Assembly (NCBI RefSeq): GCF_002250115.1
Contig: NZ_CP019985.1
Coordinates: 3,720,001 to 3,784,000, forward strand
Source: Shouchella clausii
GTDB lineage: Bacteria; Bacillota; Bacilli; Bacillales; Bacillaceae_D
DNA length: 64,000 nt
Direction: 5' to 3'
Numbering within the stretch: position 1 is the first letter of the stretch; every line of letters begins with the position of its first letter. Positions 17,315-32,072 of this stretch are shown in pieces. A model generated the notes under the pieces. It made no database searches and was not told the origin of the DNA. It worked only from the letters and a program-made list of their open reading frames with translations. The translations under genes and the position numbers were made by a program.

Positions 17315-18562
17315 ATGAATAAAATTATGACGTTTATGAACGAATCGTTTACCCCAAAGGTAAATAAAATCACGAAAAATCCTTGGATCTCATCAATCCA
17401 AGATGCGGTAATGACGGTTCTGCCACTTATTCTTGTAGGTTCGTTAATTACAATCGTTAGTTTATTGAATAATGTCGCTTCGTGGCTTCCAGATTTCTCA
17501 CTCATTAACACATTTACATTCGGTCTACTTGGCTTATTCATTGCCTTCTTAATTCCATACTTTATTATGGAAAAAAAGAAACTCGATAATAAAAAGCTAG
17601 TAGCAGGCGCAACGGGTCTAGCCCTTTATCTATTTTTACTATCGCCCGTCATCCTGGAGGATGGAAAAATCCAGTTCATCCTCGATCGCTTTGGAGCAAC
17701 GGGTATGTTCTTGTCGCTGATTGTCGGTTTGTTTGTTGGGTTTGTCCTTGTCCAGTTCTCGAAATACTCATTTTTTTCCGAGGATTCCTCGATACCGGAC
17801 TTTATCATTGTTTGGTTTGACACACTGATACCGATTACGCTGATTATGCTGTCAGGATGGTTGATTGGCGTTCAAGGAAATATTGATTTCTTTGAAGTGA
17901 TATTGGCGATTTTTAAACCATTGTCAAGTATTGTTCAAAGCTATCCTGGGTTTGTTTTATCTGTATTCATTCCAGCGTTCTTGTATACGTTTGGTATCAG
18001 TGCTTGGGTGATGATGCCGGTCATTTATCCTGTTTATTTATCAGGCCTTGCAGAAAATGCACAAGTAGCAGCGGCCGGAGGAAATCCATCCAATATCGCC
18101 ATTATGGAAACCCTTTATGCCTTTACAAGTATGGGCGGAGTCGGAACAACGTTGCCTCTCGTCATTATGATGTGCTTCCTTGCAAAGTCGATGCGTATGA
18201 AAGCAATTGGTCGGGCGACGATCATCCCATCCGTCTTCAATATTAATGAACCGTTGATGTTTGGCGCGCCAATTGTCTTTAACCCATTTTTAATGATTCC
18301 GATGTGGCTTACCGCGATTGTGATCCCAAGTATCACATACTGGGTACTGCATTTAGGCTGGGTAAGCATTCCGACGAAGACATTTTTACTTTGGTATATG
18401 CCAATGCCGATTTCTTCCTATTTAGCAACTCAAGATTGGCGGGCTATTATTTTAGCTATTGTATTATTTGTCGTCGCATTTATCATCTTCTTCCCATTTT
18501 TTAAAGCGTACGATGTTCAAGAGAAAAAGAAAGAATCAGAGTTAAGTGAAACGGAAGAGTAA
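17315..18562 (+). CDS. PTS EIIC, cellobiose family permease
   Basis: 415-aa membrane permease of the CelB/ChbC type with about ten helices. The conserved sugar-site motif NEPLMFGAPIVFNPFLMIP is near residue 310, and the N-terminal consensus PWISSIQDAVMTVLPLILVGS is near 25. It ends in a charged tail (EKKKESELSETEE). It should bring in a beta-linked disaccharide or aryl-glucoside as the 6-phosphate. The specific sugar is not determinable. It follows the EIIB gene by 2 bases. Confidence 0.92.
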   Translation: MNKIMTFMNESFTPKVNKITKNPWISSIQDAVMTVLPLILVGSLITIVSLLNNVASWLPDFSLINTFTFGLLGLFIAFLIPYFIMEKKKLDNKKLVAGATGLALYLFLLSPVILEDGKIQFILDRFGATGMFLSLIVGLFVGFVLVQFSKYSFFSEDSSIPDFIIVWFDTLIPITLIMLSGWLIGVQGNIDFFEVILAIFKPLSSIVQSYPGFVLSVFIPAFLYTFGISAWVMMPVIYPVYLSGLAENAQVAAAGGNPSNIAIMETLYAFTSMGGVGTTLPLVIMMCFLAKSMRMKAIGRATIIPSVFNINEPLMFGAPIVFNPFLMIPMWLTAIVIPSITYWVLHLGWVSIPTKTFLLWYMPMPISSYLATQDWRAIILAIVLFVVAFIIFFPFFKAYDVQEKKKESELSETEE

Positions 18563-18594
18563 TTTAACTGAAAAGCAATTAAAGGAGATTGGAT

Positions 18595-20391
<1,797 letters not shown>

Positions 20392-20451
20392 AACAAGGAT
20401 GGGTTGCATATACAGCTGAGCTTGCCTCGCTAGCAACGCACATGTAGATGA

Positions 20452-21924
<1,473 letters not shown>

Positions 21925-22012
21925 ATGACTGTGTGTCGATTGTCATCGGCATTCAGTGCGGATGTTCCCGTTATCATCATTGCAACCATGAAACCATCAT
22001 AGAAACAGACAA

Positions 22013-22050
22013 GCCGGTTACACCTTAGTGGTGTTAACCGGCCATTTTTG
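22013..22050 (+). terminator. Terminator of the PTS/glycosidase operon
   Basis: GCCGGTTACACC and GGTGTTAACCGGC form a stem with one bulge, followed by CATTTTTGTC. Confidence 0.7.
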
Positions 22051-22172
22051 TCTTTCGACGCCAACACGACGTTAAATCCCTCGTTTCTGAGCCATATCTC
22101 TTCCATTATCGAGTCGCATTTAGCATAATAAAAGAGAGAGGAAGCCGACTTGCGAGAAGGAAGGAGGCCGTT

Positions 22173-22964
22173 ATGGACAAGCCTGTCCTATTAATTACAG
22201 GTGGAAGCAGTGGTATGGGCAAAGCAATTGCTAAACAGTTTGCCGAGGAAGGAGCGTTTGTTGCCATTTGTGCACGAAATGGCGACAAATTAACGCAAGC
22301 CAAACAGGAAATTGAAACATTCCCTGGTCAAGTGGCGACCTATGAAGTCGATGTGCGGAACCGGGCTGATGTCGAAAAGATGGTAACAGCGATTTACGAA
22401 TCGCTCGGACCATTGACCGGAGTCGTCAACAATGCGGCTGGGAACTTTTTATGTCCAGCTGAAGACTTGTCCGAAAATGGTTGGAAAGCGGTCATTGACA
22501 TCGTTTTACATGGAACGTGGCATGTCACGCAAACAGTTGGAAAGCGCTGGATTGCTGACGATACAAAAGGGTCGATCATCAACATTGTCGCCACCTATGC
22601 ATGGACAGGCGGCCCAGGAGTCGTCCATTCAGCCAGCGCCAAAGCGGGCGTCCTAGCGATGACGAAAACGTTGGCCGTCGAATGGGGAAGCCAGTATGGG
22701 ATACGGGTCAATGCGATTGCACCCGGCCCGATTGAAAACACAGGCGGCGTAGAAAAACTGCTTCAAGATGAGCATGCTCATGCTAAAGCGGTAAAAAGCA
22801 TCCCCCTTAACCGCTTTGGCAAGGCGACAGAAGTGGCCAAACTTGCTTCGTATTTGTTGTCTCCAGATGGGGCTTACATTAACGGCACTTGTATCACGAT
22901 TGATGGGGGTCAACACATTGGCCAGTCTGGCTTTCAAACGGGCGCTGCCACATTTCGCACGTAA
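22173..22964 (+). CDS. fadH: 2,4-dienoyl-CoA reductase-like SDR
   Basis: 263-aa short-chain dehydrogenase matching Bacillus YkuF/FadH, which reduces 2,4-dienoyl-CoA with NADPH during breakdown of unsaturated fatty acids. Cofactor motif GGSSGMG is at residues 10-16, NNAAGNF near 88, and the catalytic region has SASAKAG. The usual YxxxK Tyr is replaced: the segment is HSASAKAGV, as in peroxisomal-type dienoyl-CoA reductases, which also lack it. The C-terminus has NGTCITIDGGQ. AAGGAGG precedes the ATG. No other beta-oxidation genes adjoin it. Confidence 0.82.
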   Translation: MDKPVLLITGGSSGMGKAIAKQFAEEGAFVAICARNGDKLTQAKQEIETFPGQVATYEVDVRNRADVEKMVTAIYESLGPLTGVVNNAAGNFLCPAEDLSENGWKAVIDIVLHGTWHVTQTVGKRWIADDTKGSIINIVATYAWTGGPGVVHSASAKAGVLAMTKTLAVEWGSQYGIRVNAIAPGPIENTGGVEKLLQDEHAHAKAVKSIPLNRFGKATEVAKLASYLLSPDGAYINGTCITIDGGQHIGQSGFQTGAATFRT

Positions 22965-23086
22965 CCACAACCCGCAGGGGCAACCTTGCGGGGATTGTTC
23001 ATTCCTCGGAAGGGATGCTGTGGTTAAAAAAAACAAAATCGGGTATAAACTAAAAAGCGCCTAATCATAAGGGGGAGAAGTATAAC

Positions 23087-24121
23087 GTGATTGCCTTTGA
23101 GCAAGTCTCTAAAGTATATGCCGACGGCACAACAGCTGTAAACAAGCTCTCCTTTAAAGTTGAAAAAGGGGAATTCTTTGTGTTAATTGGCCCGAGTGGC
23201 TGTGGGAAAACCACAACCCTTAAAATGATTAATCGTCTAATTGAACCTTCTTCTGGCGCGATTTTCATTGGCGGCCAACATACTGCTCATGCAAACATTC
23301 ATGAACTGCGCTGGAACATTGGTTATGTTTTACAACAGATCGCGTTATTTCCGAATATGTCTGTGGCAGAAAACATTGGGATTGTGCCAGAAATGAAACA
23401 ATGGAAAAAGTCGACGATTGAAAAGCGCGTCGATGAATTGCTTGATTTAGTTGGACTTGAACCTAAGATTTACCGAGAGCGCATGCCAAGTGATTTATCC
23501 GGCGGTCAACAACAACGTGTTGGCGTGGCGCGAGCACTTGCGGCTGATCCGGATATTTTGTTAATGGACGAGCCGTTCAGCGCCCTTGACCCGTTGTCGA
23601 GGAGCCAGCTCCAACAAGATATTAAAGCATTGCAACAAACGATTCAGAAAACAGTTGTGTTTGTCACACACGACATGGAAGAAGCGGCGAAACTCGGCAG
23701 CCGCATTGGGGTGATGGAAAAAGGGGAAATCGTGCAAATTGGTTCGGCCCAGGAACTAAGGGAAAATCCGCGTACAAGCCTTGTGAAAGAAATGATGGGA
23801 CGGACAATCTCCCCTGGGAACTTGCCACTAAAAGACGTGATGATGCCTGTCTACAAAAGCGCCTACGTAAAAGAAAGAGCGAACACGAATCAAGCCGAGT
23901 TGCAATATGAAATCAACGATAAGCAGGAACTAATCCGCGCTTTTTATCATGGCGTTTTGCTTGATGACCCGTTGACTTTAAATCGGGACAGCACGCTTGA
24001 GCAAGCGTTTGAAGCTTTACAAAAACAAGGAGTGCCAGCCCTTCCAGTCAAGGAAGGAAATCACCTAATTGGCACCATTTCTTATGAAGACTTGGCTAAA
24101 CTGAGCCTAAAAACACTTTAA
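23087..24121 (+). CDS. Osmoprotectant ABC transporter ATPase, OpuA/OpuC type
   Basis: 344-aa ATP-binding subunit that drives import of glycine betaine or related compatible solutes. Walker A GPSGCGKTT near residue 38, Q-loop, signature LSGGQQQRVGVARAL near 140, Walker B ILLMDEPFSALDP near 158 and switch His in VFVTHDMEEA. The C-terminal 90 residues hold a single CBS-like segment (DSTLEQAFEALQKQGVPALP), the ionic-strength sensor region of this family. Starts at GTG 23087 behind AAGGGGGAG. It pairs with the fused permease/binding protein downstream. Confidence 0.88.
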   Translation: MIAFEQVSKVYADGTTAVNKLSFKVEKGEFFVLIGPSGCGKTTTLKMINRLIEPSSGAIFIGGQHTAHANIHELRWNIGYVLQQIALFPNMSVAENIGIVPEMKQWKKSTIEKRVDELLDLVGLEPKIYRERMPSDLSGGQQQRVGVARALAADPDILLMDEPFSALDPLSRSQLQQDIKALQQTIQKTVVFVTHDMEEAAKLGSRIGVMEKGEIVQIGSAQELRENPRTSLVKEMMGRTISPGNLPLKDVMMPVYKSAYVKERANTNQAELQYEINDKQELIRAFYHGVLLDDPLTLNRDSTLEQAFEALQKQGVPALPVKEGNHLIGTISYEDLAKLSLKTL

Positions 24122-24197
24122 TTTAGCACTGTCCGCGTGCATACAAAATGGGGAAGAACTGCTAGCTTAAGCAGGACAGCGTTCGCGCGCTTTAAGC

Positions 24198-25772
24198 ATG
24201 CATCACAAAGATATGGCTACCTTTTGGACATCTAATATGAACCTTTTTCAAGAGCGTTCAGATTTACTAATACGCGCATTTTGGGAACACATTCAATTGT
24301 CGCTTGCTTCCTTGCTAATTGCAGTGGCGATTGGCGTGCCACTAGGGATTTTGCTTACTCGTTACAAACGAATATCAGAGTGGGTGATCGGCACTGCAGC
24401 CGTCTTGCAAACGATCCCATCGCTCGCCTTGCTTGGCTTTTTAGTCCTTTTTGTCGGGATTGGCACGACTCCGGCCATCATTGCGCTTACTGCCTACGCG
24501 TTACTGCCGATTTTGCGCAATACATATACAGGAATTAAAGGCATTGACCCATCCCTGATCGAGGCGGCGAAAGGAATGGGCATGAATTCATACCGCCGTT
24601 TGCTGAAAGTAGAGCTACCCATCGCCATGCCAACTGTCATGGCAGGCATCCGTACATCAATGGTTCTGATCGTCGGCACTGCCACCCTGGCAGCGCTTGT
24701 TGGCGGCGGCGGACTTGGGCAAATCATTATGACCGGTATTCAGCGGACAAGCAATGAATACATTTTATTCGGCGCTCTTCCAGCTGCGTTGCTTGCGCTA
24801 GCACTCGATTTTGTGTTGCGTTTCAGCGAGAAGCGAGCAGCGCATGCACAAGGAACAACGTATAAACCCCTTGCGAGCGTGCTCCTTGTTGCCATTGCCA
24901 TCGTCGCGATTTCGCCGATCGCTTCCTTTATTCAAAGCGATGAACCAGATTTAGTTATCGGCGGAAAACTTGGCCCTGAACCACCAATCCTCGCCAATAT
25001 GTATAAACACTTAATTGAACAAGACACCGACCTTACGGTTGAAGTGGTGGCCCCTCTTGGTGAGACAAGCGTGAACTTCAACGCCTTACGTGTAGGAGAT
25101 ATTGATCTCTATCCAGAATTTACAGGGACCGTTCTTGGTGATTTGTTAGGAACAGAAGATTTCAGTTATCATGAACGGACATCCTACGAACAAGCACGCG
25201 ATGGCCTCCTTGCTGAATACGGCGACGTGTTGCTTGAGCCGATGGCCTTTCAAAACACGTATGCGCTGGCGATGCCACGGGAACAGGCTGAACAACTCAA
25301 CATCAAGAAAATAAGCGATTTGAGCCCTTACGCTACTAAACTTCACGTCGGTTTCAGCTTTGAATTCATGGACAGACAAGATGGCTATCTTGGTTTTGAG
25401 GAAGCGTATGGCTTTTCGTTTGAACACGTCACATCGATTGACGTTTCCACTCGCTACCAAGCGATCGCAAACGAGAGCATAGACGTAAGCGACGTTTTCT
25501 CGACAGACCCGCAACTTGTCCAGTATGATATGGTTGTTCTAGAAGATGACCAGTCGTTGTTTCCGCCTTACCAAGCAGCACCGCTAGTAAGCAAAACCGC
25601 GATTGAAGAATATCCTGAATTGGAGTCGATTTTAAACCAACTCGCCGGCCTTGGTTCTGTCGAAGAAATATCTGAATTGAACTATCGCGTGGACATTAAC
25701 GACGAAGATCCTTATCAAGTAGCAGGCGAGTTTTTGCAAGAGAAAGGCCTACTGAAAGACGAAAAGGAGTGA
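24198..25772 (+). CDS. Fused permease and substrate-binding protein, osmoprotectant ABC importer
   Basis: 524 aa. Residues about 10-215 form the membrane permease with the EAA loop EAAKGMGMNSYRRLLKVELP; about 235-524 form a betaine/choline-type binding domain (GGKLGPEPPILANMYKHLIE, NFNALRVGDIDLYPEFTGTV) tethered by one more helix at 225-245. Such TM-binding fusions replace separate OpuB/OpuC subunits in some Bacillaceae (OpuF type). No clear ribosome site precedes ATG 24198 or the alternatives at 24213 and 24239, so the start is uncertain by up to 14 residues. Substrate inferred from family. Confidence 0.85.
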   Translation: MHHKDMATFWTSNMNLFQERSDLLIRAFWEHIQLSLASLLIAVAIGVPLGILLTRYKRISEWVIGTAAVLQTIPSLALLGFLVLFVGIGTTPAIIALTAYALLPILRNTYTGIKGIDPSLIEAAKGMGMNSYRRLLKVELPIAMPTVMAGIRTSMVLIVGTATLAALVGGGGLGQIIMTGIQRTSNEYILFGALPAALLALALDFVLRFSEKRAAHAQGTTYKPLASVLLVAIAIVAISPIASFIQSDEPDLVIGGKLGPEPPILANMYKHLIEQDTDLTVEVVAPLGETSVNFNALRVGDIDLYPEFTGTVLGDLLGTEDFSYHERTSYEQARDGLLAEYGDVLLEPMAFQNTYALAMPREQAEQLNIKKISDLSPYATKLHVGFSFEFMDRQDGYLGFEEAYGFSFEHVTSIDVSTRYQAIANESIDVSDVFSTDPQLVQYDMVVLEDDQSLFPPYQAAPLVSKTAIEEYPELESILNQLAGLGSVEEISELNYRVDINDEDPYQVAGEFLQEKGLLKDEKE

Positions 25773-25778
25773 ATACAG

Positions 25779-26186
25779 ATGAAAAACCCAAGTGATGAAC
25801 GAATTAAGGAACTGCTTCATACGAAAAAGCGCATTGCCGTTGTTGGCTTATCCGACAATCCGGAACGCACGTCTTACATGGTATCCGAGGCGATGCAAAA
25901 AGCAGGATACACGATTATCCCTGTCAACCCCCGCGTCGATAAAGTGCTCGGTGAAAAAGCATACCCATCACTCCTCGATATTGAGGGTGAAGTCGATCTC
26001 GTTAACGTTTTTCGCCGCAGCGAGTTTCTCCCTGAGATTGCCAGAGACACAGTCGAAGCAGGTATTGGCGTCTTTTGGTCGCAATTAGGCGTCGTTAACG
26101 AGGAAGCGTATGATTATTTGCAAGCACATGGGGTCGAAACGGTCATGGACCGTTGCATCAAAGTTGAGCATGCTAAGTTTAAATGA
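25779..26186 (+). CDS. yneT: CoA-binding protein, YneT family
   Basis: 135-aa Rossmann-like CoA-binding domain, with the nucleotide loop IAVVGLSDNPERTSYMVSEA near residue 20 and YTIIPVNPRV near 48. The role in cells is unknown; relatives resemble the CoA-binding part of acyl-CoA synthetases. AAAAGGAG overlaps the end of the preceding importer gene (6-base gap), suggesting read-through. In B. subtilis yneT lies just upstream of parE, as here, which supports the identification. Confidence 0.88.
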   Translation: MKNPSDERIKELLHTKKRIAVVGLSDNPERTSYMVSEAMQKAGYTIIPVNPRVDKVLGEKAYPSLLDIEGEVDLVNVFRRSEFLPEIARDTVEAGIGVFWSQLGVVNEEAYDYLQAHGVETVMDRCIKVEHAKFK

Positions 26187-26189
26187 GCG

Positions 26190-26222
26190 CAAGCCCGCAC
26201 CTATGATGCGGGCTTGATTTTG
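26190..26222 (+). terminator. Terminator after yneT
   Basis: CAAGCCCGCA and TGCGGGCTTG form a 10-bp stem around CCTATGA, followed by ATTTTGT. Confidence 0.8.
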
Positions 26223-26379
26223 TCAAGCAAGATAGCCAGGCATTTGCAACAACAAAGATAAACATGGTAAGGTGCTATTAGAAAAAACTGTTGCATACAG
26301 GAAAACAATGGTTAAAATGAAGAAGGGCAAGCCATTATTTCACCTACACAGAACAAACATTCGTATTTGTTATTCGTTA

Positions 26380-26388
26380 TGGTATAAT
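26380..26388 (+). promoter_or_regulatory. Extended -10 promoter of parE/parC
   Basis: TGGTATAAT gives a consensus -10 with a TG-N extension. The -35 position (TTCGTA at 26360-26365, 17-base spacing) is poor, as is common for extended -10 promoters. It is 32 bases upstream of the parE start. Confidence 0.6.
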
Positions 26389-26398
26389 CGATTTATAG

Positions 26399-28390
<1,992 letters not shown>

Positions 28391-30814
28391 GTGGCAAAAT
28401 CAGAACGTTATCTCGACCTTCCTTTAGAAGATGTCATCGGCGACCGTTTTAGCCGCTACAGCAAATACATTATCCAGGAACGGGCATTGCCTGATGCCAG
28501 AGACGGACTAAAACCTGTGCAACGCCGTATTTTGTATGCGATGTACAATGAAGGCAATACGGCCGATAAACCGTATCGAAAGGCAGCCAAAACCGTTGGG
28601 AACGTCATCGGCAATTACCATCCCCATGGCGACAGTTCTGTGTATGAAGCAATGGTCCGCATGAGCCAAGAATGGAAAGTACGTGAACAATTAATCGACA
28701 TGCACGGCAACAACGGTTCGGTTGATGGTGATCCACCTGCGGCCATGCGTTATACGGAAGCGCGGCTATCGGCAATTAGCGCTGAGTTGATGCGTGATTT
28801 AGATAAAGGCACAGTCGACTACATCCCGAACTTTGATGATTCGATTGAAGAGCCCGTCGTCTTGCCAGCGATGTTTCCAAATTTGCTTGTGAATGGTTCA
28901 ACAGGTATTTCGGCTGGTTATGCGACAGACATACCGCCTCATCACTTGCCAGAGATCATTGATGGCATTACGTTGTTGATGCAAAAGCCAAATACGAGCC
29001 TTGATGAATTATTAGAAATTATTAAAGGCCCTGACTTCCCTACTGGCGGAATTGTCCAAGGCTCAAACGGCATCCGCCAAGCTTATGAAACAGGGAAAGG
29101 CAAAATCGTCGTCCGTGGACGGACAGCGATTGAAGAAACGCGTGGCGGCCGCAAGCAGATTGTCATTACTGAAATTCCTTATGAAGTAGTAAAAGCGAGC
29201 TTAGTTAAAAAAATGGATGAAATCCGATTTGACAAAAAAGTAGACGGTATTGCTGAAGTCCGGGACGATACAGACCGTACCGGGATGCGCATTGTCGTTG
29301 AACTGAAAAAGGAAGCCGATCCAGAAGCGATTCTCCATTACCTGTTTAAAAATACTGATTTGCAAGTGACGTACCACTTTAACATGGTAGCGATACACAA
29401 TAAAACACCTAAGTTAATGGGGCTGCGCGACCTGATGCAAGCGTACATCGACCATCAAAAGCAAGTGTTTACGCGCCGCTCCCAATTTGAGCTTAGGAAA
29501 GCAGTTGACCGCGCCCACATTGTGGAAGGCCTGATGAAAGCTGTTTCCATTTTGGATGAAGTGATTGCTGTGATCCGTGCTTCAAAAGATAAAAAAGACG
29601 CAAAAGCCAATTTGCAAAGCCAGTTTGGCTTTACTGAACCACAAGCAGAAGCGATCGTCACACTCCAACTTTACCGCCTGACCAATACCGATATAACGAC
29701 GCTTCAAAAAGAAGCAGAAGAGCTTGAAAAACGGATTGCCGAATTAAAAGCGATTTTGGCCAGCGAAAAGAAACTCATTTCCGTCATTAAAAAGGAATTA
29801 AACCAAATTAAGAAGACATTTGCTTCTCCGCGCCGAACCGAAATTCGAGCGGAAATTGAAGAAATCAAAATCAACATGGACATGTTGATTGCCTCGGAAG
29901 ACGTGCGCGTGACGATCACAAAGGCAGGCTACGTCAAACGGACAAGCCTGCGCTCCTATTCAGCCTCTAGCCAGGATGGGCCAGGAATGAAAGAAGGAGA
30001 CCGTCTCTTATTATCCCAAGAAGCAAATACAACCGATGTGGTGCTATTGTTTACCAAACGGGGGAGTTACTTGTACGTGCCTGTCCACTCGCTGCCAGAC
30101 ATCCGTTGGAAAGACGACGGCCAACATGTTGCTAACCTTGTTGCGATCGATGCCGATGATGAAATTATCGCTGCACAAATCATTCGCGAGTTTGCCGAGA
30201 CGAAGTATTTGCTCTTTATTACGCGAGCAGGGATGGCCAAACGGTCAACGTTAAACTTATACCAAGCCCAACGCTATTCAAAACCGCTGATGGCCTTAAA
30301 GCTAAAAGAAGGGGACGAAGTCGTTCGCGTGCTTTTGACAGACGGCCAGCAAGAACTGTTCGTAGCCACTGCCTCTGGATATGGACTTTGGTTTTCGGAA
30401 GAAGATGTTTCCCTCGTCGGCCAACGTGCCGCCGGAGTAAAGGGAATCAATTTAAAGGAAGGCGATTCCTGCATTGGCGCCGAAGCATTTGGCCTTGAAG
30501 ATTCGGTTGAATTTCTCGTCGCTACACATCGGGGCGCGGTCAAAAAAATGGCCATTACTGAATTTGAAAAGTCAAGCCGCGCCAAACGAGGCGTGTTAAT
30601 GCTAAGGGAATTGAAAAACAACCCTCATCGATTAGTTGGACTCAAGCGTGTCCGCTCTCAAGATGAAACGTTTGCCATCGAAACGGCAAAAGGAGACATG
30701 ATTGAGGTCTCGCCAAAGGACTATCGCCGTGCTGACCGCTACTCCAACGGCTCCTATGCTTTCGACCAACACGAAAGCGGCGATGCGCTTACGTTAGTAC
30801 GTGTGATTCAATAA
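28391..30814 (+). CDS. parC: DNA topoisomerase IV subunit A
   Basis: Breakage-reunion subunit of topoisomerase IV. 807 aa: N-terminal winged-helix/tower (1-480) with the catalytic Tyr121 in AAMRYTEARL, and a C-terminal beta-pinwheel from about 490. The GyrA box of gyrase is not evident, supporting ParC. The quinolone region HPHGDSSVYEA has the sensitive-type residues Ser82/Ser83 and Glu86. Starts at GTG 28391 immediately after the parE stop with GGGGAGG 8 bases upstream, so the two are coupled. Followed by a strong terminator. Confidence 0.95.
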   Translation: MAKSERYLDLPLEDVIGDRFSRYSKYIIQERALPDARDGLKPVQRRILYAMYNEGNTADKPYRKAAKTVGNVIGNYHPHGDSSVYEAMVRMSQEWKVREQLIDMHGNNGSVDGDPPAAMRYTEARLSAISAELMRDLDKGTVDYIPNFDDSIEEPVVLPAMFPNLLVNGSTGISAGYATDIPPHHLPEIIDGITLLMQKPNTSLDELLEIIKGPDFPTGGIVQGSNGIRQAYETGKGKIVVRGRTAIEETRGGRKQIVITEIPYEVVKASLVKKMDEIRFDKKVDGIAEVRDDTDRTGMRIVVELKKEADPEAILHYLFKNTDLQVTYHFNMVAIHNKTPKLMGLRDLMQAYIDHQKQVFTRRSQFELRKAVDRAHIVEGLMKAVSILDEVIAVIRASKDKKDAKANLQSQFGFTEPQAEAIVTLQLYRLTNTDITTLQKEAEELEKRIAELKAILASEKKLISVIKKELNQIKKTFASPRRTEIRAEIEEIKINMDMLIASEDVRVTITKAGYVKRTSLRSYSASSQDGPGMKEGDRLLLSQEANTTDVVLLFTKRGSYLYVPVHSLPDIRWKDDGQHVANLVAIDADDEIIAAQIIREFAETKYLLFITRAGMAKRSTLNLYQAQRYSKPLMALKLKEGDEVVRVLLTDGQQELFVATASGYGLWFSEEDVSLVGQRAAGVKGINLKEGDSCIGAEAFGLEDSVEFLVATHRGAVKKMAITEFEKSSRAKRGVLMLRELKNNPHRLVGLKRVRSQDETFAIETAKGDMIEVSPKDYRRADRYSNGSYAFDQHESGDALTLVRVIQ

Positions 30815-30866
30815 TAAGGAAACCTCAAAGCCTTGCAAGCTTTCAGCTTCTTCACTTATGCAGCAA

Positions 30867-30903
30867 AAAACACCGATTCTTGTCTAATAGAATCGGTGTT
30901 TCT
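30867..30903. terminator. Bidirectional terminator after parC
   Basis: AAAAAACACCGATTCT pairs with AGAATCGGTGTTTCTTT around TGTCTAAT. It ends parC and the convergent DUF2200 gene. Confidence 0.85.
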
Positions 30904-30916
30904 TTGTGTAGTGTGC

Positions 30917-31267
30917 TTATGTCCGTAAAATCTTCGCCATTACTTTTCCTTTTGCTAGCTCATCGATCAACTTATCCAAATAGCGAATTTCTCGCATCGT
31001 CGGGTCTTCAATGTCTTCCACTCGGACACCGCAGACGACGCCTTTGATCAAATGGCGCGAAGGATTTAGCTTTGGAGCGTCCGCGAAGAATGTCTCAAAG
31101 TCTGTTTGTTTTTCTAGTTGCGCTTCGAACTCTTCTTCGCTATATCCAGTCAGCCAACAAATGATTTCATCGACTTCGGCTTTGGTGCGTCCCTTTCTTT
31201 CTGCCTTGGCGACATAATGGGGATAGACGCTCGCGACACTCGTTGTATAGATCCGGTGTTTGGTCAT
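30917..31267 (-). CDS. DUF2200 family protein
   Basis: 116-aa soluble protein with the pattern of DUF2200: [20 protein letters not shown] at the start, [14 protein letters not shown] in the middle, then [20 protein letters not shown]. Function unknown. It contains several invariant-looking aromatic and acidic residues. I prefer the second Met (31267), which is better spaced from GCGAGG; the Met at 31270 is also possible. Monocistronic and convergent with parC. Confidence 0.82.
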   Translation of the reverse strand: MTKHRIYTTSVASVYPHYVAKAERKGRTKAEVDEIICWLTGYSEEEFEAQLEKQTDFETFFADAPKLNPSRHLIKGVVCGVRVEDIEDPTMREIRYLDKLIDELAKGKVMAKILRT

Positions 31268-31457
31268 CATGCATCCTCGCTTATAAGGTTTTTCTTTATT
31301 TTAGCACGGAACATAGTCGAACAACACCTAGGACCCTTACCAGGTCTTAGCAATCCGTTGTATTGATTGAATTCAGGTAATGATGCAGATGGCATTGATA
31401 GCTGGTCGCTTTGCCTGTAATCTACGACATTGCTAATCTGCCAATTGCCCTCTCATT

Positions 31458-31483
31458 GTTTGCATAACCGTCTTTTCGGGAAA
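31458..31483 (+). promoter_or_regulatory. Possible SigB promoter
   Basis: GTTTGC (31458-31463) and GGGAAA (31478-31483) with a 14-base spacer resemble the general-stress consensus GTTTAA/GGGTAT (4 of 6 each). Relatives of the downstream gene (yocK/yteA group) include SigB-controlled members. Confidence 0.35.
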
Positions 31484-31521
31484 AAGGCAGTATAAGGATG
31501 TACCAGGGAGGTTTAACAAAC

Positions 31522-32046
31522 ATGGGACTAACAGAGAAACAACTTGCTCATTTAAAACACCAATTGCTAGAAATGAAAGACGGGCTTGAAACAAAGAAGC
31601 GACGAACCACTGGCGAAATGTCGGACAGCCGCGGCGACATTGCCCGGGGCGCCGATAACCATATTGGTGAAACCGCTTCTGAATACGAAGACCGCGTTAT
31701 CCAACAATCACTTAACGAAGCGGACCAAAAACGCCTTCAAGACGTCAAAGAAGCGCTAGAACGAATCGAAGAAGGGACGTACGGAATTTGTATCGATACA
31801 GGGCAACCGATTCCTTATGAACGCCTTGAAGCACTCCCTTATGCAAAGCGAACGCCTGAAGCGCAACGAGAAAGAGAAACGCCTTTAGCGGAGGACAATC
31901 AAGAAGTTAGTGGAGTGGACTATGTGCGAATGGAGGGCGATACAGAGACAACTCGTGCCCTTGAACAAGAACAACAGGCAAGCCACCAATCAGGGGAGGA
32001 CGCGTTCTCCCATTCAACGAATGAACAAGATTGGCCAAAGCAATAG
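31522..32046 (+). CDS. DksA/TraR-type protein with degenerate zinc finger, YteA/YocK group
   Basis: 174 aa. The N-terminal coiled coil (about 1-85, LTEKQLAHLKHQLLEMKDGL) and the following EEGTYGICIDTGQPIPYERLE match the DksA/TraR zinc-finger region, but only one of the four zinc cysteines remains and the downstream pair is replaced (YAKRTPEAQRE). So it probably does not bind zinc, as in YteA/YocK proteins. The C-terminal tail is acidic and Gln/Ser rich. GGGAGG places the start at ATG 31522. A hairpin terminator follows immediately. Confidence 0.82.
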   Translation: MGLTEKQLAHLKHQLLEMKDGLETKKRRTTGEMSDSRGDIARGADNHIGETASEYEDRVIQQSLNEADQKRLQDVKEALERIEEGTYGICIDTGQPIPYERLEALPYAKRTPEAQRERETPLAEDNQEVSGVDYVRMEGDTETTRALEQEQQASHQSGEDAFSHSTNEQDWPKQ

Positions 32047-32072
32047 CCCGCTCCATTCGAGCGGGCTATTGC
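32044..32072. terminator. Terminator between dksA-like gene and ytvI
   Basis: ATAGCCCGCTC and GAGCGGGCTAT pair around CATTC. It overlaps the dksA-like stop codon and lies at the end of the convergent ytvI gene. Confidence 0.7.

Noticed and set aside
26341-26380. LexA-type box before parE
   Set aside because: GAACAAACATTCG does not meet the GAAC-N4-GTTC pattern.
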